Shown here: in pieces, positions 34,831-45,233 of the stretch
Layout of the letters: every line of letters starts with the position of its first letter
Position numbering within the stretch: the stretch's first letter is position 1
Assembly: GCA_009760885.1 (NCBI GenBank)
Contig: CM019713.1
Coordinates: forward strand, 5,834,996 to 5,898,995
Length of the DNA stretch: 64,000 nt
Reading direction: 5' to 3'
Source: Achatina immaculata
Lineage: Eukaryota; Mollusca; Gastropoda; Stylommatophora; Achatinidae
The notes under the pieces: generated by a model
What the model saw: only the letters and a program-made list of their open reading frames with translations
What the model was told of the DNA's origin: nothing
Databases searched by the model: none
Program-made: the position numbers and the translations under genes

Positions 34831-35514
34831 AGTGGAAAATGCACTTTTGAAAAAAAAAATGAGCCAAGAATGCTAATTATGAACGGTGAAGATGAATACA
34901 AAGTTTACGATATAAACCAAAATAATCAAAACAAACAAGTCTTGAGAGAGAATGCTGTATCTCCTACTTAAAAAAAAAATTAATATAAAAGTCACATTCC
35001 GAAGTCGCTAAGAGCTTTAGCCTCCAAAAGATGTAATTTAAGTGACTCGAGTGATCTAGCTGTCATATTTGGTTTGCAGGTTGAGCGGACAACAAGAAAA
35101 TTCTTTCCGCTGTTTCTCCTCATTCTTTATCTCATATTATATTTGTCCTTTCATCCATATGAAAATAGTTCTCGTTTTCCGCGCCAGCTTGCCTTCCCCA
35201 AATTCCTTTATCGCTTCAGATCTCTTTAATCTCTTTCTCATTTCAATTTCCTTTCAGTTCTTTTCTGACTCCGGAATGTTTCCATGGCAAAACTGTCTTC
35301 AAATTCATCTTTTTTTTTTTCTTTCGCCAGTCATGTCTTCTCATGAGCGTGATGTGAATAGATCTGTCTATTGTAATTTTTTTTAACTCTTATCTTTTCT
35401 CCCTTACTTAAAGGCATCATTTTGTCATTGTTGTTTTTATTCGTACTCTTCAGTTAGTTTCATTTAAGAGTCTCTCTCGCCCTGTTTAACTAACTCACTT
35501 TATGCGTTATGCGG
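34831..35514. other. anonymous sequence
   Basis: Nothing recognised. Confidence 0.4.
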
Positions 35515-35775
35515 CTTGGTTGGGAGTGGGGATTTCTTTGTTCTGCTACCACAACACCAAAAAAAAAAAAAACATAACAAAAAGACGCCTGGGTCCACCC
35601 AGCCTCTAAAAATGTGCACCAGAGAAATCTAGGAAGGTAAATACGGCCAGGTGTGATACGGACCACATCACGCTTTCATATGTCGGCGGACCTGGAAATA
35701 CAGGCCCACTACTGTATCCACCGTGTGCCTTAATGACATGGAGACCGGAATTTTATCTTTACCTTTACTTTATGC
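35515..35775 (+). mobile_element. SINE-1 copy, head degenerate
   Basis: Body blocks GGGTCCACCCAGCCTCTAAA, GAGAAATCTAGGAAGGTAAA, TACGGCCAGGTGTGATACGG, ACCACATCACGCTTTCATAT, GGAAATACAGGCCCACTACT and TGTGCCTTAATGACATGGAG, then a TTTATCTTTACCTTTACTTTA tail. The tRNA-like head is not recognisable. Confidence 0.8.
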
Positions 35776-36429
35776 ATTGGTGCGAGGTGTGCAGCCAACA
35801 CTTGGATCTAATTCTGTTGAACTACATCCACTGCGGATGAACACATTTATAATCAAACATCATGCCCGCACGTTTTACTGAGAAATGGAGTGATATCTAT
35901 TTTTAGCATAACGTACGTATAAAATTATGAACTCCCAACTACGGAACAAAGCCGCACGACTGCAGATACATTATTTGTTTGGACTTTTATTTTAAAAGTC
36001 GTTTAAATGCTTCGTGATAGGTCTAATAGTTAAAAAATGAGTGCACGGAGTTAGTAAATGACGAATCTACCTCAAGTAGGAAGCACTAAAGTTGAAATAA
36101 ATAATATAATACATCCAATTTCAGAAGGGGATTTTATCATGGTGACATTCACTGGTGGTAAAAGGCCTCCAACAAAGTATGAAGGGATAGAATCATTCAT
36201 TAAAATAAGGCCCAAAAGACGACAAGCGGGTCCAGAAAGCAGCAGAGAAAGGTCAGCAAGGTTAATGGACAACCAGGGAAGAGGTCGTTGCCCTGAAAGG
36301 ATATCTAGAAGGTGGCACCCACGTGACTTATCGTCGTAGACTAGAGCTGTAAGTGGCCATCTGTCTGTATAACTGTAAAACAAAAGGGGGCGTAGCTCTG
36401 TTGCTGGTCCTGGGAAGCGGCCTCATCAC
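35776..36429. other. anonymous sequence with a 93-codon open frame of unknown nature
   Basis: A plus-strand frame 36058-36339 starts MTNLPQVGSTKVEINN and has a hydrophobic ISEGDFIMVTFTGG stretch, then a basic tail rich in Arg. I do not recognise it. 'GDFIMVTFTG' loosely resembles small beta-barrel segments found in some transposon-associated proteins, too weak for a call. A short, weak similarity (AGATGGCACCC..GACTCATC) exists near 38755. Confidence 0.3.
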
Positions 36430-36990
36430 ACTCGGGGCTTGCCCTTTCGTGTCCAGCCTTTGACATCAGGATTTCCTTCTGCGTTTTTAGAGAAACGAGC
36501 CCAAAAGTTGTGTTGACTGTGTGTTGCCCGTGATCTAGCGTTCAGTTGGGATTTGGCTACATGTAATGCATTGAGTAGTATGTAATAGGTACTTTGGAGG
36601 AAGTTGCTTTGTTCATCGAGGTGTTGATGGATTTGTATATGCCCGATTTGTTCATTTTGATGAGGCCCTCTGGTTTGGCCCTTGCTGTTAGCTTTGTTGT
36701 TTCCGTCGACTCCGGCATGACCTGGACAGTACACCCATGTGATGCTTTTGATGTGAGATTTATTAATTAATTCTTGCCATTACTTCTCGTGGCTTTTTGT
36801 TCCACGTTCCTTAACAGATTTTGAGAGTCGGTGATGATGGTGATGCGGTGTTTTTACTGTGTCATTATCCATTTTAATGCTTGTGTGATGGCTTCCGGCC
36901 GTCTGTCCAGAACTGTAAGCCTACAGATACGGTGTTTATTAATACATCCAGCCGAATGAGCAGAGCAAATGTCTTACTGGATTTTGAGCT
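36430..36990 (-). pseudogene. LINE RNase H domain relic
   Basis: On the minus strand, in order: TVLDRRPEAITQALKWIMTQ (about 36925-36865), a stop, then KHRITIITDSQNLLRNVEQK (36860-36800), a frame shift, and QELINKSHIKSITWVYCPGH-AGVDGNNKAN (36785-36690). This is the RNase H fold of I-type LINEs, with the conserved TDSQ (catalytic Asp) and the C-terminal HAGVDGN.KA motif; the expected E/D at the last site is changed (NNKAN for NEKAD). It continues open to 36426. The domain is inactive from a stop, a shift and altered catalytic residues. Confidence 0.82.
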
Positions 36991-37424
36991 TGCTTGATAA
37001 GTAACGGGCCCAACAGTTTCAAGGGCGAAAAAAGAAAAGAGAAGGGAAAAGTGAAAGAAGCAGTTCCTGTGCTGCTATGTGAAGTTCTGTATTCTGTTGT
37101 TTCTATCCTCCTCCTCACAAAGCTGTCTCTTTACCCCCAACCCCCTCCCAAACAATAAAATCATATTTCTCTCTACTAAAGTCATCTTTTCTCATACTAA
37201 AGAGATAACCCAAGTAATATTTCATGCTAACATTTCCGGTTAATATTTCAGGCTAAGAAATCATCTTGCCTCCTTGAGAGGAAAAAAAGGGGCACTGCTT
37301 TATTTCAGACTCCAAAGCGGGGGTGGGGGGTGGGGGTGGGGTAGTGATGGATGTATTCATCTTGGTGATGGAGCTTCCACAGAACGTTGCTCTTTAGCTC
37401 CGTCCCGGGAATTAAAGAAAGTCA
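36991..37424. other. anonymous sequence with a G-rich tract
   Basis: GGGGGTGGGGGGTGGGGGTGG at 37319-37341. Nothing else recognised. Confidence 0.4.
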
Positions 37425-37710
37425 CTGTTTTGGCTGAGTGATCAGGCGCTCGGTTTGCTAATCTGGTGGTACCGGGTTCACGTCTCAGAAGTAGGGATTT
37501 TTCTTTTCTGACACACCAGAAAGGCCCCGGCATCCACTCGGCTTCTATAACTTGGCACAAGAGAAATCTGGGAAGGTAAATGCGGCCAGGCGTCATACTG
37601 ACCACATCACACTTTCATGTGCGGAAGATTGTGGAAATACAGGCCTAACACCGTATCCTCAATATGCCTTAATGGTGTGGAAACGGGAATTTTACCTTTT
37701 CTCTAGTGTT
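37425..37710 (+). mobile_element. SINE-1 copy with clear tRNA-like head
   Basis: Head: A-box TTGGCTGAGTGATCAGGCGC, an anticodon-arm-like middle, and B-box CCGGGTTCACGTCTC about 45 bp later, the spacing of a class II (Leu/Ser-like) tRNA. Body: CCACTCGGCTTCTATAACTT, GAGAAATCTGGGAAGGTAAA, TGCGGCCAGGCGTCATACTG, ACCACATCACACTTTCATGT, GCCTAACACCGTATCCTCAA and TATGCCTTAATGGTGTGG. Best copy for defining SINE-1. Confidence 0.88.
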
Positions 37711-39096
37711 AACCCACCTGGCAATCAGTGAAAAACTGACGTGGAAAAAAGGATATATTTATTACTATGTGGTACCAGGTGGAAAAAAGGCAAGGAATCT
37801 GATTTAAAATATCAGGAATGTAACAAATATACAAGCATAATCGCAGGTGACCGTACGCCACCGTATCTCCTGAATAAATGAAAAGTAAGGTATCACTGAT
37901 CTAAATTAACACTTATTTTCCAAGATTTTCGCCAGAAGCACCCACGGCCAACAACTCGAATTTTTTGCACACGCTACCAGATCGTCAGCCACTCGACCAC
38001 CTTCTGTATCCACTTAATAAATTTATCACTCTCTTTAAAGCTCACTCAGACACACATTCATTTGCAAATTAACAGAAAGGAAACACGGCTTTCTAGAGCA
38101 TCCTGATAATGAAGATAGTTCTTCACCTTGTTTTATTTTCCTCTTCATCTCATCCATTTTCCAAAAAAAGAAGAGAAAACTGTTCAGTCTTTCCCTTTCT
38201 TCGGTGACTTCGCGTTTTTCCTGATCAATTTGTATAAATTGGAATCAAACAGTGTTTAAGATGGACAAGCGAAAGTGTTTTCGCTTCTGCAAGGCCCAAA
38301 ATTGGAAGCCTGTAATTGGCTGTTTTATTTTTAGACCAGACAGTAAATACCGCGAACATGGGTGGAACATAAACGAGAGAAGAAGAAGAAGAAGAAGAAG
38401 AAAAAAAAACAGATAGACTTCCTCACATCAGGTTCCCCTCCCTTTATAAATAAACGCGACAGGGAAAATGTTCATATCATAAAATTATTGCTCAGAGCAA
38501 AAGGCAAGAATAAATCTGCTGATCGTGGCCGTCTTTCTTCTCCGTTCTTGCCAAAGCGACGAAATCAAACAGGAGACGGCAAATTTCTGAACCACTGATC
38601 ACAGAAGGGAGACTAACGCCGGCTTATTCGCTAGATTCGTATTTGACTTACGAGGGTATAACCAAATGAAAGTTTAAAATGCGAATAAAATTTACGAAAG
38701 AACAGACAGAAACTCCCTTAGTAGTACCGTCTGTTCTTGGAGGGGTATTTGGAAGATGGCACCCGTGAGACTCATCTTCATCGTGGCAGCTTTCGAGTTG
38801 CCTTATATCTTCTACAAATGTGCTTCTCTCGGCTTGTTGCTTAACGACGATGGCGCTTTTCTGCTTTCTGATGCCGTTCGCCATTCGCCGTTGTGCTAAA
38901 AGATGTACTAGTAAGCAATTTCTATCTGTTCTTTCAGAATTTTTTTTGTCGCATTTTCTAACTTGCATTTCATCCACTCTTGTATTTTACATATTAACAT
39001 ATATTTATATAAACCACAAAAAAACAACATGAAAATATATTTATTTTTTCGTCTTACAGTCTATTTAGTCCCCCCCCCCTCGTATTCAGTTTATTA
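37711..39096. other. anonymous sequence with (GAA)n and C run
   Basis: (GAA)n at 38378-38402 and C run at 39069-39078. Open frames on both strands (38648-38977 minus, 109 aa) are unrecognised. Confidence 0.4.
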
Positions 39097-39168
39097 ATTC
39101 AATTATTCAGTAATCATTCAATTATTCAGTAATCATTCAATTATTCAGTAATCATTGAATTACTCATT
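39097..39168. repeat. 19-bp minisatellite, about 3.5 copies
   Basis: ATTCAATTATTCAGTAATC repeated in tandem. Confidence 0.93.
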
Positions 39169-39177
39169 CTGTCGATG

Positions 39178-39550
39178 CTGCCCGAGTGTCGCAGTGGTTA
39201 GTGCGGTCGTCTCTCAAGCGAAAGTCGATGGTTCAAGCTCGGCCAAGGACCGTCTCAGTCACTCAGCTGTGAACATGTGGGTACAAGACGTGTTCTGGAG
39301 GTGAGGAAGAAAACGCCGTTAGGAGTAAAGCTGACCACATCACTGTCTAGTCTAAATATGAGCGCCTGCCGGCGGCACCCCAATCATCCAGCTGTAGAAA
39401 TGGGTACCCGACTTCTTCTGGAGTTGGGGAAGGAAAAGGCAGCCAGGCATGATATTGACCATATCACCCTCTAGTGTACTGACAGGTCAAGGAAAATATG
39501 GGCACTAACACCATATCCCTATGTGCCTCTAAGGCATGACAGAGTTACCT
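39178..39550 (+). mobile_element. SINE-2 copy with tRNA-like head and dimeric body
   Basis: Head: CCCGAGTGTCGCAGTGGTTA and GATGGTTCAAGCTCGG give A and B boxes with tRNA spacing. The body occurs twice: CAGCTGTGAACATGTGGGTA..CTGACCACATCACTGTCTAG (about 39260-39357) and CAGCTGTAGAAATGGGTACC..TTGACCATATCACCCTCTAG (about 39390-39473). It then ends with AAATATGGGCACTAACACCA, GTGCCTCTAAGGCATGACAG and an ACCTTTACTTTACTT tail. Confidence 0.88.
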
Positions 39551-40152
39551 TTACTTTACTTTTTTTTTACCACCATATCCTTAAAGAGCAGAGATAAAGA
39601 GACCATAGCTGATTCATTCAACGAGTGCTCAGTTTACTTATCCTCCAAAAAAGGTTCATTTCGTATATCTCTGTATATGCTTCTCATATTGCTTGTACCA
39701 ATCGATAAAGAATGATCCCCTACAATGCCCAGACAAAAGGTGAGATCTGACTGTGTATCTGGCCTAGCCAAATAATTTCATGAAATGTGACAAGTCGCAC
39801 ACACGCAGTATTCCAACTGGATAACAGATACCAATATTATAAAATTTAAATAATTAGCGAGCACACACCCGCGCATACACAACCTCCAAGCGCTGTACAC
39901 TTTAAGATTTTGGGTTTCCAGAATAACATTTCGAAATCTGGTGTAAATATATTCTCGAGGAAAAAAAATTATGCGTATATGTGCATCCTAACGTAAAAGA
40001 TGAGGAGTATGATTTAAAGTTGTCACAGAAAAGAAAAACTAAAATCCGAACAAATCAGGAAAACGAACTCATATAATGTTATCATATTTTTCTTAAACGC
40101 AACTATAGCACAGAGTACCATTAGGAAATTTTTTTTCTGCGGGAAAAGATTT
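39551..40152. other. anonymous sequence
   Basis: Nothing recognised. Confidence 0.4.
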
Positions 40153-40280
40153 TGTGTGAGAGTGTGTGTGTGGGAGTGTGTGTGCGAGAGCGTGTGTGGG
40201 GGAGTGTGTGTGCGAGAGAGTGTGTGTGGGAGTGTGTGTGCGCGTGTGTGGGGGAGTGTGTGTGCGAGAGCTTGTGTGCA
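40153..40280. repeat. GTGTGTGGGAGTGTGTGTGCGAGA array
   Basis: Purine/T-rich GTGTGTG blocks separated by GGGA, CGAGAG and GGGGGA, with a loose higher-order period near 40 bp. All six frames give low-complexity open frames, which I reject as genes. Confidence 0.9.
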
Positions 40281-41695
40281 CGGTCGCGCTGCTTCGACGG
40301 AACAATGCCTGGAAGTCCAGTGTGTGGCATGTGGTGTATAACTATTAGAAATTTCAGCAGATAATTATTTAGTCTTAAGTGGATAGCTAATTCCGTATAT
40401 TTCACAAAAGGTATGAAGATGTCTACCAAGGTTTACTATACATTTAGTTTTGCTGTCTCCCAACATGGACTCGAATGTGAAGCCATATCTCTGAAAAATA
40501 ATGTTGCATTTTCCATTCGCTGAGAGACGTTGTACAAGCAGCTGATGTAGTGAGGCTTGTCCAGAAAAAATCAGATTTTTTTTTTATCTGCAGGAGCAGC
40601 TTTCCTGAAAGAGCCTGTGCCAGGTACCCATTTTTATTACAGCTGGATCTCGCTTCAAACAGCTATAATCTGTTATCAGCTGTGTTTGCACCCATTATCT
40701 TTTACTAATTTTAACTTATCCAAAAAGTCATAAGTTTTCGTTTTAACCAACAATTCCCAGACATCTGGGGGCCATGATCAAGAGAGTCGGAAGTTTAAAG
40801 TGTCGAGGAGAGTTGGAAATTTAAAGGGCCCGAAACGCTTATACGAGAGGGAAAGGGGTACTTCTCTGATTATCTGAGTTATGTTGTTGTCCCGCTCTCT
40901 ATAAGAGTATTTCCTGTCTGTACTAATTTTTACTTATCCAAAACAAGACGCAACTTTTGCTTCTGATGTCTTAAGCTTTTTTCTCTCATGCCTATGCTTA
41001 CTTAACAATGCCCTCTTTCTTTCCTTGAGGTTCATGTTAGTGATTCAAGCTGTACATTATCTTCTTTCTCTGTCTTCCTCTACTTCTTACGATCCCCCCC
41101 CCCCCCCCCCGCCTTACCTTTTTTTTCGTTCCAAAGTGATCTCTGTGACTCTTTGCTGTAATCTGTTGTCTTTTCATTACAACAAATTGGTTGGCCAAGC
41201 TAGTGAGACATGATTTCGGTTTATGTTTAAACAATCCTATATCGAGTCTGTTTATACTTGTAGGATAGATTCAATATAAAGAAAGAGAGACAATGAAGGC
41301 TCAAGTCACCCGAAACTCCGCGTAAACACAAGACGCGTCCTACGAGGACGTTCTCTGGCGTGTGTTTGTGCTGGCAGCGGAAGTCCGTGTAGACGTTTAA
41401 CCGGAGAACAAACGACAGAGACAAGAGAAATATTTGTGCAATTGATCTTCGGAAGTGCTCCAGCTGGCCCCATATTGGATGGCCAAATGAAAGAATCAGG
41501 TATGTCCATTTTCTTTATTTTTCAGGGATTAAAGAGGGAGAGGGGAAAAGGGAGGGGGAGGAAGAGAGAGAGAGAGAATAAAAATAAACTGAAAAGTAAA
41601 GACAAAAATGTGGGAGGATAAATAAGAAGGAACTGGTTACAGGTACAAGCCAGAGAGTTTGTAGTTTTAGACGGAAGAATAATATTACCGCAAGT
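40281..41695. other. anonymous sequence
   Basis: C run at 41095-41110 and an AG-rich tract at 41525-41580. No coding evidence. Confidence 0.4.
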
Positions 41696-41697
41696 GT

Positions 41698-41818
41698 CGA
41701 GAGGGAAAGAACGAAAGAACGAACGAACGAACGAAAGAACATACTTTATTTTCAAAGGGTCAAGAATTGGGCACGCAGGTCCGTCTAACATTCTGCCATT
41801 CATCATACAGCTTTCACT
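41698..41818 (-). mobile_element. dispersed repeat K with (TTCG)n end, copy 1
   Basis: The plus strand reads a (GAAC)n tract (41705-41740), then ATACTTTATTTTCAAAGGGT, GGGCACGCAGGTCCGTCTAA and CATTCTGCCATTCATC. About 80 bp match 60578-60665. Read on the minus strand, the element ends AAAATAAAGTATG plus (TTCG)n, like a LINE or SINE 3' end with a tetranucleotide tail. Family unknown. Confidence 0.5.
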
Positions 41819-41900
41819 CAGTCACAGTCATTCAGCATTTGTTAATGAGCGTAATAATCATGAAGAAGCAACCAAATGATTACATAAATAAATAATAAAC

Positions 41901-43213
41901 TATCTTTTGTCCATCTCTCTCTCTCTCTCTGAACCTTAAGTGCCCAGGGCACATGGGGCTTCCGCAAGGGTTTTCCCACAAATGCCTGTCCTTCGCCTTT
42001 TTTTCTGCTCTTGCCCAGGTGAGCCCTCTATTGCTCAACATCCTTTCTGTTGTTCTTCTCCATGTCTCTTTTGGTCTACCCTTACTTCTGCTCCCCTGTG
42101 GTGTCCATCTTAGTGCTATTTTTGGTAGTGAGTTGTCAGTCATTCGGAGCACATGTCCCAACCATCGCCATCGTCTTTCCTCAATAATTGTTATCAGTGG
42201 TTTCATCTGCATTTCTGCTAATAAGATGTTATTTCTTATGGTGTTTGGCCAAAATATTTTTCTAATTCTTCGTAAACATTTAGTCTGGAAAGAATTCAAC
42301 TTGTTTTCTATGGTTTTGGTGATTTTCCAGCATTCACTTCCATAGAGTAGTACACTTAGAACATTACTCTTAAATATCCTGATTTTTATATTTATGCTTA
42401 GTTTATTTGATTTCCATATATTCTGCAGCATTGCAAAAGCCTGGTTTGCTCTAGTAAGTCTGCTGTTGATGTCCTCTGTGCTGTCTCCATTTTCTACTAC
42501 TCTGCTGCCAAGGTATACAAATTCGTTGACCTCCTCCACTAACTTGTTATCTACTCTGAGTACATTTCTGTTGTTCACATTTTGCTTCATTAACTTTGTC
42601 TTTCCTACGTTGATCTTTAGTCCTATGTTGTTTGCATTCTGAGTTAGCTTGTTTATTTTATCTTGCATATCTTTGTGACTGCTTGATAATAGACAAATGT
42701 CGTCCGCAAAGTTAAGGTCCTCCAGCACTGTGTCAAGGGTCCAGTGTAATCCTCTGCGTTTGTCTGATGTTGCCTCCTTCATTAACCAGTCTACTGCCAA
42801 GATAAATAATGTTGGTGATAGTACACATCCCTGTTTCACTCCTGTTTGTACCCTAAAGCTGCTGGAGGTATGTTCTCCACAGATAACTTTGCACTGAAAA
42901 CCCTCGTATAGGGCTTTGATTACATTTACTATTTTATGAGGGAGGCCATGCCATCTTAGGATTTTCCACAGTGCATCTCTGTTGACACTGTCAAAGGCTT
43001 TCTCAAAATCTATGAATAATGCATATGTTGTACTATGCCACTCATTTGCCTGTTCTAATATTTGTCTAAGTACAAATATGTGGTCTATGCATGATCTTCC
43101 TTTCCTAAATCCTGCCTGCTCTTTCCGAAGTTTTTCCTCAAGTGTTGGTACAATTCTGTTGATGATTATTCTGCAAAATACTTTACTGGTGAGTGGCAGT
43201 ATCTTTTGTCCAT
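41901..43213 (-). pseudogene. LINE-B reverse transcriptase, nearly intact, with perfect 14-bp target-site duplication
   Basis: The best LINE copy here. One minus-strand frame runs from 43271 to 41880, and the element itself is 43199-41915. Order: LPLTSKVFCRIIINRI, LRKEQAGFRKGRSCIDHIFV, ALFIDFEKAFDSVNRDALWK, TGVKQGCVLSPTLFILAVDW, catalytic LNFADDICLLSS (about 42720-42685), thumb EFVYLGSRVVENGDSTEDIN, LLYGSECWKITKTIENKLNS, RRWRWLGHVLRMTDNSLPKI and ALRWTPQGSRSKGRPKETWR. One extra base near 41976 (TTTTCCCAC against TTTTCCAC elsewhere) shifts the frame past the family stop into the (GA)n tail. The endonuclease is missing: 5' truncation just before the RT palm. TATCTTTTGTCCAT flanks both ends (41901-41914, 43200-43213). 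Confidence 0.96.
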
Positions 43214-43464
43214 ACACTCTGTATTCTGATTTATGCAACAGCATAACATGAACTTGCGTTCTTACATTCATTCAAAACTAACAAATTTATAGAAAAGCAG
43301 TTTAAAAAAATGAGAAAAATCAAGCCATACTTTAAACAACTTTAGACTATGCTTAGAGAGGTATATAGTCCATATCAAACAGATTTTGACAAAGTCTGAA
43401 GTTATAAGAACGAATATTAAGTTTTACATGAGTTGGTAACAAAATGTATAAACTACGAAAAAAA
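43214..43464. other. anonymous AT-rich sequence
   Basis: Nothing recognised; it is the original flank of the LINE-B target. Confidence 0.35.
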
Positions 43465-43560
43465 GTAGGAACAGCTTTATTACTTAACGAACACAAAGCT
43501 GTGACGTTTCGGCGTTAGCATTAATCATACAAACATAAACAGGACGAATAAATAGAAGAA
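43465..43560 (-). mobile_element. dispersed repeat with GCCGAAACGTCACA core (Penelope-terminal-like), copy 1
   Basis: Minus strand: TGTTTGTATGATTAATGCTA-ACGCCGAAACGTCACAGC, later TAAGTAATAAAGCTGTTCCT. A short hairpin (GC-TAAC-GC) precedes GAAAC, reminiscent of hammerhead stem II plus GAAAC, but the CUGANGA box is not intact. The same 3' part (AATAAAGCTGTTTCTAC) occurs at 46.3 kb. The link to Penelope-like elements is inference. Confidence 0.45.
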
Positions 43561-43821
43561 ATAATGTATACTTATACAATAATTATTATGTATTTCATGA
43601 GTTGGTAGGGCATTCCAAAGGTGGGCAGCTGAGTAAGAGAAGCTTTTTTAAAAAATATGTCAAGCTTTGGTTTTGGGATTATACATTTGTTTAAGCGTTG
43701 ATGTGCTTTGGGTTGGATTTGAACAACGACCACAGATAGGGTGGAGCATTGTGCGATAGAAAAAAAAAAAACAAAGAGGCGGGCAATAAGAAGAAGGATA
43801 AAGAAACAGTTTTCTGTCGCT

Positions 43822-44020
43822 GATGACTGTAACTCTCACCCGGAAGACTGCAAGTTCATGACCCGCCACTGTCATCCGTGACTCGACTCAGCTGTCTTAA
43901 AAAAATGGACCTGACACACTGGTGCTGCGGAAAAAGGGGGCGGGTCTTCTCAGTTTCGAAGACCATCTACCTGCACGGCGATGCACACCTGATCCCTCTG
44001 CGCACTCCACTGCTAGTGTG
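43822..44020 (+). mobile_element. possible third tRNA-derived SINE
   Basis: CTCACCCGGAAGACTGCAAGTTCATGACCCG resembles an anticodon arm and B box (GCAAGTTCATGACC). The following CGACTCAGCTGTCTTAAAAA, AATGGACCTGAC has a SINE-body look (CAGCTGT..AATGG..) shared loosely with SINE-2. Single copy in the window. Confidence 0.4.
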
Positions 44021-44422
44021 CGAATTAAGAAAAAAAACATGACAGAAGCACGATGGAAAAAGGAGACTTCATTCGACGCCCTAAAGAATGAATGAAAAAC
44101 AATAAGAAAAGATAAATCTTATCTTTTTTTTTAGATTTCTAAACCTAAGACACGGCTTTAAGTTTCACTAATAATATCCCACAAATAATGGCATGATTCT
44201 GAAATCTTTTGCTTGTAGACGTAGCCTATATGAGAAAAAAAGATATGGAACATTTATGCGTAACCATTCATCATAAAATACATAAAAGATTCGGCCCCTC
44301 AGAATGTACCTAACATAGACCCGCCATTTCTAGCCCAGTTTATCGTTTTCTATCTATATCAATTTGAAAAGAATTGCTAGCTGTGTTGACGGGAACATAT
44401 GTGTATGTATGTGAGTGCGCGA
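44021..44422. other. anonymous sequence
   Basis: Nothing recognised. Confidence 0.4.
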
Positions 44423-44515
44423 ATCTATCTATCTGTCTGTCTGTTTGTCTCTGTCTGTCTGTCTGCCTGTCTGTCTCTCTGTCTCTCTGTTTGTCTGTCT
44501 GTCTGTCAATCTGTT
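44423..44515. repeat. (TCTG)n / (TCTC) microsatellite
   Basis: TCTATCTG, TGTCTGTC and CTGTCTCT units. Confidence 0.93.
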
Positions 44516-44547
44516 ATCTGTCAGCCCATCTATTCCTCTGTTACAGA

Positions 44548-44810
44548 GGTTTCCAGCCATTGGGGGAATTCCACCCCAATCATTCTTTAATTTCTGACTG
44601 CCCATCCCACCCCGCGGCACGGGAGGGGGAAAATTTGAGGGTTTCAAGACGAGAAAACAGGACCACAGACTAACAAATTCAAACTGTTGAAACATTGATC
44701 TACATTGTAGAAAGATCAATTTTCCAACGGTTTGGGTCCGTCAGTCTGTGGTACCCAAATCCCACCGTGAAACCTGGGACGGGTGGAGGGACCGGGAGGG
44801 GGAGGGGAGT
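44548..44810. mobile_element. hAT-like foldback fragment with 95-bp hairpin
   Basis: It opens CAGAGGTTTCCAGCCATTGG, close to hAT-type termini (CAGNGGTTYYCAACC). At 44661-44753 GGACCACAGACTAACAAATT..GAAACATTGATCT and its inverted partner AGATCAATTTTCCAACGGTT..GTCAGTCTGTGGTACC form a hairpin with about 42-bp arms and a 10-bp loop. No transposase. Confidence 0.5.
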
Positions 44811-44874
44811 TGGAGAAAGGAGGAAGGGGGGAATTTTCTATTATTTGAGAACCTCTGGTACATTAAATTCTGGC

Positions 44875-45233
44875 AAGATTCCTTTTATTTTATTTAAAGA
44901 ACAAAGACATCCATACTACAAGAACTTAATATTGAAGAAGGTTGGCTAGTAAAGAGGATTAAAGAGAGAAAACTTACATATTTTGGACACATTAAGCGTC
45001 GTGATAATCTAGAGAAAACATGTCTTGGAAGGGTACATAAAGGGAAAAAGAAAGAGAGGAAGACCAAGGCGAAGATGGCTGCAAGACATCGTTGATGATC
45101 TGCAAATGGATGCATCAGCAGCAGCAGGCCATCTTGCTCACAACCAAGAGGCCTACAGGAGTGCTGTTAGGGAGGCAAAGTTCCACAAAGGTACATGCAA
45201 ATGAATGAATGAATGAATGAAGAATCCTTTAAT
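44875..45233 (+). pseudogene. LINE-A C-terminal fragment with imperfect target-site duplication
   Basis: Encodes ILQELNIEEGWLVKRIKERK, YFGHIKRRDNLEKT (then a frame shift), [40 protein letters not shown] and ends in (GAAT)n/(ATGA)n at 45198-45222. AAGATTCCTTTTAT (44875-44888) and AAGAATCCTTTAAT (45220-45233) match at 12 of 14 positions, suggesting a target-site duplication with two later changes. Confidence 0.85.

Noticed and set aside
37430..37500. Genuine tRNA gene (Leu/Ser-like)
   Set aside because: A and B boxes are present, but the aminoacyl stem does not close and the sequence continues into the SINE-1 body shared with other loci.
38648..38977. Minus-strand 109-codon frame as a relative of the 36.1-36.3 kb sequence
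   Set aside because: A short shared stretch (a GCHLPN/GCHLLD-like pair) is too brief to establish homology.
39178..39250. Genuine tRNA gene
   Set aside because: tRNA-like head of SINE-2; followed directly by the repeated SINE body.
40152..40429. Cys/Val-rich or His/Thr-rich frames
   Set aside because: All come from the GTGTGTGGGAG array.
41880..43271. Host gene encoding a 463-residue protein
   Set aside because: It is a LINE reverse transcriptase with target-site duplications; the first and last residues are encoded by flanking DNA and the tail.
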